Shown here one piece after another: positions 52,978 through 57,710 of a stretch of 57,710 nucleotides of DNA. Source of the stretch: Fibrobacterota bacterium (GTDB taxonomy: Bacteria > Fibrobacterota > Fibrobacteria > UBA11236); the NCBI GenBank assembly GCA_019509785.1, contig JAEKLQ010000068.1, positions 1 to 57,710 on the forward strand, read 5' to 3'. The translations under genes and the position numbers were made by a program. Position 1 is the first letter of the stretch; every line of letters begins with the position of its first letter. The notes under the pieces are model-generated. The model had not been told where the DNA came from and ran no database searches. It worked only from the letters and a program-made list of their open reading frames with translations.

Positions 52978-53649
52978 GCGTAGAAGGCAGCATCCATCGG
53001 GCGCAGCGGCCTTCCGAAGGCTTTCTCCCAATGCCGCTTCGATCCTTCCAGATCGGCGAAGCCGTATTCGTCCGACAAGTCCCAACTGCCGAAGACGCGT
53101 CCCGATTTTTCCATCACCTTGGGATCGGCCGCCAGGGCCGCGACCGCGCGGCCGACGAAACAGGGGGATTCGGAGGCCAGGAAATGCGGATCCGTCTCCG
53201 CCCCTTTCCGCCAGTCTGCCTCGGTGACCCCGAAGCGCTCCAGCCCCGAAACCGTTGCCGTCGGTGATCTCGACGATGAGGCCCCCGCCCGTCCTGATCA
53301 GGAGCGGACCCGCATAGCGGCTGGCAATGAGGTGGGTGTGCACGGCGTTCGCCAACATGGGAAGGCCTTTGCCCATGTCCAGTTCCCAAAAAGGCTTCCC
53401 CCATTCCACCGCGTCCTCGCCGCCCCAGACATCGTTTACCAGGATGTCGAGACGGCCCCGCTCCCGCCGTACCCTGTCGAAGAGGGCTTCCGCCTGGGAC
53501 GGATCCAGGAAATCGACCCGCGTCGCTATGCCTTCGCCGCCATGGGCGGAAACCATCTCCGCGGTCTCTTCGATCGTTTCCGGTCGGCCGGCGGCAGCGG
53601 TAGCGCGCGTGCTACGTCCCGCGCAGAATACGGAGGAGAACAGGAGCCA
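52929..53649 (-). pseudogene. Short-chain dehydrogenase pseudogene (truncated, deleted and frameshifted)
   Basis: Three pieces of an SDR of about 300 residues are readable. The 5' piece (GRSTR, then GRPETIEETAEMVSAHGG, then GRLDILVNDVWGGE, then GLIVEITDGNGF) ends near 53245. The frame then shifts and resumes as FGVTEADWRKGAETDPHFLAS and the C-terminus (SGRVFGSWDLSDEYGF). About 45 codons that would hold the catalytic Tyr-x-x-x-Lys are missing at the junction. The N-terminal cofactor motif is also absent: an in-frame stop at 53650-53652 precedes the remnant. The frames at 52861-53556 and 52929-53117 are parts of this single relic. Confidence 0.8.
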
Positions 53650-53731
53650 TCATAATAGGGTTATGATAAAACTTCCGGTAGCCGGGAAATGGCAGCAGTG
53701 ACATGCTGGGGCCCCCATTGTTTTCCCCAAG

Positions 53732-53751
53732 TTATCAACAAGTTATCACCA
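53732..53751 (+). repeat. Tandem TTATC motifs resembling DnaA boxes
   Basis: AAGTTATCAACAAGTTATCACC holds TTATCAACA (53732-53740) and TTATCACCA (53743-53751), an 11-bp-spaced direct repeat. Each differs by one or more bases from the consensus TTATCCACA. It lies in the gap after recQ. Confidence 0.4.
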
Positions 53752-53753
53752 TA

Positions 53754-53768
53754 CGCACAGAGTGTGCG
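53754..53768. promoter_or_regulatory. Perfect 15-bp inverted repeat
   Basis: CGCACA-GAG-TGTGCG in the gap between the SDR relic and recQ, directly next to the TTATC repeats. Could be an operator or a small hairpin; no gene starts just downstream on either strand. Confidence 0.45.
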
Positions 53769-53806
53769 AGAACGATGAATTCAGTTTGACATCGGGGCTA
53801 ATCGGG

Positions 53807-53837
53807 TGAAATGAAAGGGTTCCTTTGGAAAGGAGCC
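53807..53837 (-). terminator. Probable terminator of recQ
   Basis: On the minus strand, a stem of nine pairs including one G-T (53818-53837, GGCTCCTTT/AAAGGAACC) with a very tight loop, then a pyrimidine-rich CTTTCATTTC. It begins 6 bp past the recQ stop. Confidence 0.5.
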
Positions 53838-53843
53838 TCCCAT

Positions 53844-55709
53844 TCACCCGTTCTGATCCCGTTCTTTGCTCGCATAGGCCCGGATTTCCTGCACGAATTC
53901 AATGCCGTACTTATCCCGCTTATTGTCGCCCACGCCTGGTATTTCCCGGAGGGCGGAAAGCGTCATGGGCATTTGCCGGCACATCTCGTGCAGGGTTCGA
54001 TCCGAAAATACCATGTAGGGCGGGATATTCTGGTTCTTGGCCAGGCCTTTGCGCAGGGTCCGCAGGCGATCGAAAAGTTCCCGATCGAAATCGACGGCTT
54101 CGCCTTCATCCCCCGCCGCGAGCGATGCGGAAGGGGCGAGACCCCGTTTCTTGGCCGCCGGCTTTTCGCGCTGAACGAGTTCCAGGATCTCGAAGGTTTC
54201 CTTGCCTTGCAAAACCGGCAAGCAAGCTTCCGTCAGTTTTAGGATGGGATAGAGCCCGGGATCCAAGGTCAGCAGTCCCCGGCCCAGCATCTCGCCGATG
54301 AGGGACCTCCAGAAGGGTTTATCCTTATGCTTGCCGGCGCCGTAGGTCTTGATTTGATCGTGACGCAACTCACGCACCTTCTGCGTATCCGCTCCGACGA
54401 TCACGTCTACGACATGGGCGGCTCCGAAGCGTTCGCCGGTGCGCACCAGGGCCGAAAGGACCATCTGCGCCTCGCGCGTCGCGTCCTGGGTGGAAGCCTT
54501 ACCGGTGCAGATGTCGCAGGAGCCGCAATCGGGTTCCGGATATACCTCTTCGAAGTAGGCGAGCAGTTGCTTGCGGCGGCATAGGTTGCGGGAAGCGAAG
54601 GCGGCCATCTGGTTAAGCCGCCTGATGGACAGTTCGCGCTCCTCGGGATCGTTAATCTGATCCAGGAAGTGGCGGATTTTCGGGATGTCCCCGCCGCCGT
54701 AATACAGTACGCAGAGGGACGGCTCGCCGTCGCGGCCCGCCCGTCCGGTTTCCTGGTAATAGCCTTCCAGGTTCTTGGGCAAATCGGCGTGCACCACGAA
54801 GCGCACGTTGGATTTGTCGATGCCCATCCCGAAGGCGATGGTCGCGACCACGACTTGGGTTTCGTCCTTGCTGAAGGCCTCCTGGTTGGAGGCGCGCTGC
54901 TCGACCGGCAGGCCCGCATGGTAGGGCAGGGCCTGGATGCCTTTCTTCTTCAGATGCGCGGCGGTTTTCTCAACGGCGTCGCGGGTGGTGCGGTAGATGA
55001 TGCCGGGCTCGTCGGGATGGGCCCGGAGGAATTCCAGGATCTGCGCGTCCACGTCGCGCTTGGCGCGCACTTCGTAGAAGAGGTTGGGCCGATTGAAGGA
55101 GGCGCGCACCCGGAAGGCATCACGAAGGCCAAGGCGCGCGGCGATGTCGTCGCCCACCTTTGAGGTGGCCGTGGCCGTGAAGGCGGCGATGGGCGCGCGC
55201 GGGAAGTGCCGGCGGATCTCGCCCAAGGCCAGGTAGTCGGGCCGGAAATCATGGCCCCATTCCGACAGGCAATGGGCCTCGTCCACGGCGAAGAAAGAAA
55301 TCTTGGCGGCCTTCAGGCTGTCCACGAAGGATTCCATGGCGAAGCGTTCGGGCGAGATGTAAAGGAGATCGAGATCGCCCGTTTCCAGCCGGCGATAAAC
55401 CTGCGCAGCCTGGCTCCCGCTCAGGGAACTGTTCAGGAAGGCCGCCGCCATGTTGTTTTCCTTAGCGGAATCGACCTGATCCTTCATCAGCGAGATGAGC
55501 GGGCTGATGACCACGGCGGTGCCGGCGGCCATGCGCGCGGGCAGCTGGTAACAGAGGGACTTGCCGCCTCCCGTCGGCATGATGGCCAGCACGTCCTGTC
55601 CCGCCAGAATGGCTTCGACGATTTCCTTCTGGTGCGGCCGGAACGAGGCGTATCCGAAGGTCCGGCTCAGGGCCGTAAGCAACAAGGGCTCGGAGACGGC
55701 GGAAGGCAT
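53844..55709 (-). CDS. recQ: ATP-dependent DNA helicase RecQ
   Basis: A 3'-5' DNA helicase of 621 residues. Walker A MPTGGGKS (44-51), DEAH box VDEAHCLSEWGHDFRPD, TATAT, and motif VI GRAGRDG form the helicase core. The zinc-binding RQC region (CRRKQLLAYFEEVYPEPDCGSCDIC) and a C-terminal HRDC domain (FDRELFDRLRTLRKG, then REIPGVGDNKRDKYG) complete the RecQ architecture. The start at 55709 is the first ATG before conserved sequence; the frame stays open upstream to about 56040 but that part is not RecQ. Confidence 0.96.
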   Translation of the reverse strand: MPSAVSEPLLLTALSRTFGYASFRPHQKEIVEAILAGQDVLAIMPTGGGKSLCYQLPARMAAGTAVVISPLISLMKDQVDSAKENNMAAAFLNSSLSGSQAAQVYRRLETGDLDLLYISPERFAMESFVDSLKAAKISFFAVDEAHCLSEWGHDFRPDYLALGEIRRHFPRAPIAAFTATATSKVGDDIAARLGLRDAFRVRASFNRPNLFYEVRAKRDVDAQILEFLRAHPDEPGIIYRTTRDAVEKTAAHLKKKGIQALPYHAGLPVEQRASNQEAFSKDETQVVVATIAFGMGIDKSNVRFVVHADLPKNLEGYYQETGRAGRDGEPSLCVLYYGGGDIPKIRHFLDQINDPEERELSIRRLNQMAAFASRNLCRRKQLLAYFEEVYPEPDCGSCDICTGKASTQDATREAQMVLSALVRTGERFGAAHVVDVIVGADTQKVRELRHDQIKTYGAGKHKDKPFWRSLIGEMLGRGLLTLDPGLYPILKLTEACLPVLQGKETFEILELVQREKPAAKKRGLAPSASLAAGDEGEAVDFDRELFDRLRTLRKGLAKNQNIPPYMVFSDRTLHEMCRQMPMTLSALREIPGVGDNKRDKYGIEFVQEIRAYASKERDQNG

Positions 55710-56371
55710 GGGGAAAATATAGGAATCGGCACGGGTCACCCCTGTGCCGGCGTTCTCAGCCCGGCATTGGGAGGAACATCCCGCGCTTGAAAATGGAGCT
55801 CCTTGGATGGAGCCGCGCGACTTTGGCATAGAACCGGATTTCCGGAGGATTCCTTCCGTAACGGGCTTCCAGTCGGCGCGGCCGTCCTCGGAAAAGAAGG
55901 CGACCCCGTTGCCGGCGAGGACGAAAAGGCCCTTGCCGGTTGCCACCGCTTGAGCAAAGCCAGCCCCCCGGTAGGCGAGGACGACTGCGGAGTCGGCTAC
56001 TGATTTCGGACCAGATCGTGACAGAGGTTTTGATCCAGGCGATCAATGTATCGAGGCGGATCAACACCCGGGTGTAGCGACCCCCGTAACGCAGGTATCG
56101 CGCCCCAGCCAGCTGAGCCCCCGTCCCTGGAAAGGAAAAGGACACGGACCTGGCAGGCCAGCCAATTTCCCTGGGAGGGAAAAAAAGGTAGGAACGAAGG
56201 AAATTCAGGGGCGGGCAAGGTACGCTATGAAGCGAATCGGGCCTCGAATCATCGGGCGGAGAGGGGAAAGGAGACGGGAAGAATGTGAGTGAGAAAGAGA
56301 ATGGCGGGTGTGTGGATGATGGACACGTCCATGGGTAGCTGGTTTTTTTGACCGGTCTCGGGCCGCTTTAT
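55710..56371. other. 660-bp gene-poor region with a possible propeller-gene relic
   Basis: No convincing gene. On the minus strand, in phase with recQ, about 55840-55998 reads DSAVVLAYRGAGFAQAVATG followed by KGLFVLAGNGVAFFSEDG and DWKPVTEG. This resembles the GxGxFVxVGxxGxxxxSxDGxxW pattern of Ycf48/BNR-type propeller repeats. It lacks a start, shifts frame and has no continuation, so it is probably a decayed fragment. From about 56150 to 56371 I see nothing recognisable. Confidence 0.35.
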
Positions 56372-57710
56372 TCAGTTCACCCTTTTTAGGATATGGTAAC
56401 CCTGCCCGCTTTTCACGATACCGCTGATTTCTCCGGGTTTCAGTTTTGACAATGCCTCCCTGAAGGTAGGCGACATGTCCTGCCTACTCATTATTCCCAT
56501 ATCACCGCAATCTTCTCGGGTTTTGTCATCAAGGGACTCCTCCCTGGCCAAATGCTCGAAAGTTGAGCCGTTTTTAATCAACAAAATGAGATCCGAGGCT
56601 TGTTGCTGATTTTTCGCCAGAATATTCCTGACCCGGTATTTTCCCGCCTTGATTTCCTTCCGGTAGTATTGAGCCATCGTAAGCATTTTTCGCGCAGCCT
56701 GAAATGTTGGGTTGATTTCGAGGGTCTTGCGGTATTCCTTGATAGCCAGGTCGTAAACCCCGAGTTGGAAGTCGCGTTGGCCGGCGCTGAAGTAGGCGTA
56801 ATAGTCGCCTGGATCAAGTTTGAGCGACTTACGTAGACTTTGATCCGCTTCTTGATAGCTTCCATCGCAAATGTAGGCTGCTGCCAAGCTGCTATGTCCG
56901 TCGGCATAATCTGAATCGATTGCAATGGCCGCTTTGGAGGCGGCGATGGCATCCTTGCACATTCCCGACAAGGTATAGGCCATTGCAAGTAGCTTGTAGG
57001 CTTCGAGAAGGCTTGAATCGAGGGAAAGAAGCGTCTTCAGATTCAAGATCGTTTCACTATCCTTTCCAAGTCGAAATTGGGCAAGAGCGAGTTGGAAATA
57101 TGCCGGCTTACTCGTGGAATCAAGCCTGATGGACTTGGTCAGATTTTCAATCGCAAGATTGAAAAGCAGGTTATCCCCGTAAATGGTTCCAATAGCGGCA
57201 TATGCGCCGCTATTGGCGGAGTCCATCTGCAAAGCCTTTCGCAACGATTCCATTCCCTCTTCCTTATGGCCGCGTTTTGCTTGGACGAATCCGTAGTTAA
57301 CCCAGGTCCGGGCATCCGCAGGCGCCAATTCCTTCGCCTTTTGGCAGTATGGATATGCCTTTTCATAGTCCTTCATGCCAATGTAAAAGGTGGCCATGGA
57401 AATGTAAGGTTCGAATTGACTGGAGTCCATGGCAATGGATGAATCCAGGAATGCGACGGCCTCTTTGTATCGGTGGCTCATGAAGTAAGCGGTTCCCAGG
57501 TTGGAACGAGCCGACGAACAAGCGGAATCAACTTGGATCGCTTTCTTAAAATACGCGATGCACTCATCGAAATGACCTTGCTTAAGCGCAACGATCCCGA
57601 GACATTCGTAGGCCTGCCCAGAAGTCGAATCAATTTTCAGGGCCCTATGCGAGTAATCGGCGGCGGCGCCATATTTTCCCACATTAAACATTGCACTTGC
57701 CAGATTCGAA
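56372..57710 (-). CDS. TPR-repeat protein with C-terminal parvulin PPIase domain (5' partial)
   Basis: At least 446 residues; the frame runs through the window edge, so the N-terminus is missing. About ten tandem 34-residue TPRs (for example YECLGIVALKQGHFDECIAYFKKAIQVDS, given in pieces by the A-[x]-YF-K pattern) occupy about 1-345. The last ~90 residues are a PpiC/parvulin-type prolyl isomerase: VRNILAKNQQQASDL, then GSTFEHLAREES, then GDMGIMSRQDM, then KLKPGEISGIVKSGQGYHIL. The domain probably assists folding of exported proteins, with the TPRs recruiting partners. Base composition is visibly more AT-rich than the rest of the window. Whether a signal peptide exists cannot be seen. Confidence 0.85.
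   Translation of the reverse strand, partial: SNLASAMFNVGKYGAAADYSHRALKIDSTSGQAYECLGIVALKQGHFDECIAYFKKAIQVDSACSSARSNLGTAYFMSHRYKEAVAFLDSSIAMDSSQFEPYISMATFYIGMKDYEKAYPYCQKAKELAPADARTWVNYGFVQAKRGHKEEGMESLRKALQMDSANSGAYAAIGTIYGDNLLFNLAIENLTKSIRLDSTSKPAYFQLALAQFRLGKDSETILNLKTLLSLDSSLLEAYKLLAMAYTLSGMCKDAIAASKAAIAIDSDYADGHSSLAAAYICDGSYQEADQSLRKSLKLDPGDYYAYFSAGQRDFQLGVYDLAIKEYRKTLEINPTFQAARKMLTMAQYYRKEIKAGKYRVRNILAKNQQQASDLILLIKNGSTFEHLAREESLDDKTREDCGDMGIMSRQDMSPTFREALSKLKPGEISGIVKSGQGYHILKRVN

Noticed and set aside
1-57710. tRNA, rRNA, insertion sequences
   Set aside because: I saw no T-arm-like motif in a credible cloverleaf, no rRNA sequence and no transposase or paired terminal repeats.

Overview
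The window reads like a high-GC member of the Fibrobacterota or a close relative, probably an uncultured free-living one. The best markers are a TIGR02147-family protein paired with a lipoprotein carrying the TEVGN motif after the lipid cysteine, a GH9 cellulase with E-set/FnIII modules, and several exported proteins ending in FlgD/T9SS-like C-terminal domains. The placement is inference; there is no rRNA gene to settle it, and I see no tRNA, insertion sequence or CRISPR array.

Layout. 1-5954: a left-truncated exported protein facing a large GH9 cellulase; each reading frame is interrupted by one in-frame stop. 6122-15152: a hypothetical protein, glutamate racemase, a three-gene operon (SEC-C protein, an exported protein with 27-residue Asp/Gly repeats, an exported helical-repeat protein), glutamate dehydrogenase, a predicted outer-membrane protein and a PyrD-like flavoprotein. 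15268-22486: an Nfu scaffold, a cytochrome c/DUF4266/DUF3570/FnIII operon transcribed away from a TIGR02147 regulator-lipoprotein pair (two identical 16-bp palindromes lie between them), and a NusG-II/Gx-transporter pair. 22687-32808: aconitase, a beta-helix protein, a TPR protein, a Ycf48-like propeller, an M3 oligopeptidase, a STAS protein and pyrE.

32842-47591 is the most interesting region. It is a complete minus-strand Pel exopolysaccharide operon in the canonical order A-B-C-D-E-F-G, almost every junction overlapping by 4 bp or separated by a few bases. PelB is split into an inner-membrane/TPR half and a TPR/outer-membrane-barrel half. A ninth gene, coupled to pelG by an ATGA overlap, encodes a secreted multidomain glycoside hydrolase whose catalytic domain resembles the hydrolase domain of PelA in the same operon. 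PelA keeps both active sites and PelD keeps an RxxD c-di-GMP motif.

47785-52977: a divergent creB-creC-creD-like operon continuing into a ferritin-like diiron protein and a GH25 lysozyme lipoprotein. 52929-53649 is a decayed SDR pseudogene. Then come recQ, a 660-bp gene-poor stretch with a possible relic, and a right-truncated, visibly lower-GC gene fusing TPR repeats to a parvulin domain.

Several genes fit one lifestyle: polysaccharide degradation (GH9), biofilm matrix production (Pel, possibly c-di-GMP gated), envelope sensing and remodelling (Cre, lysozyme), and a possible envelope electron-transfer module (cytochrome/DUF4266/DUF3570). These links are inferred from gene content and adjacency only.
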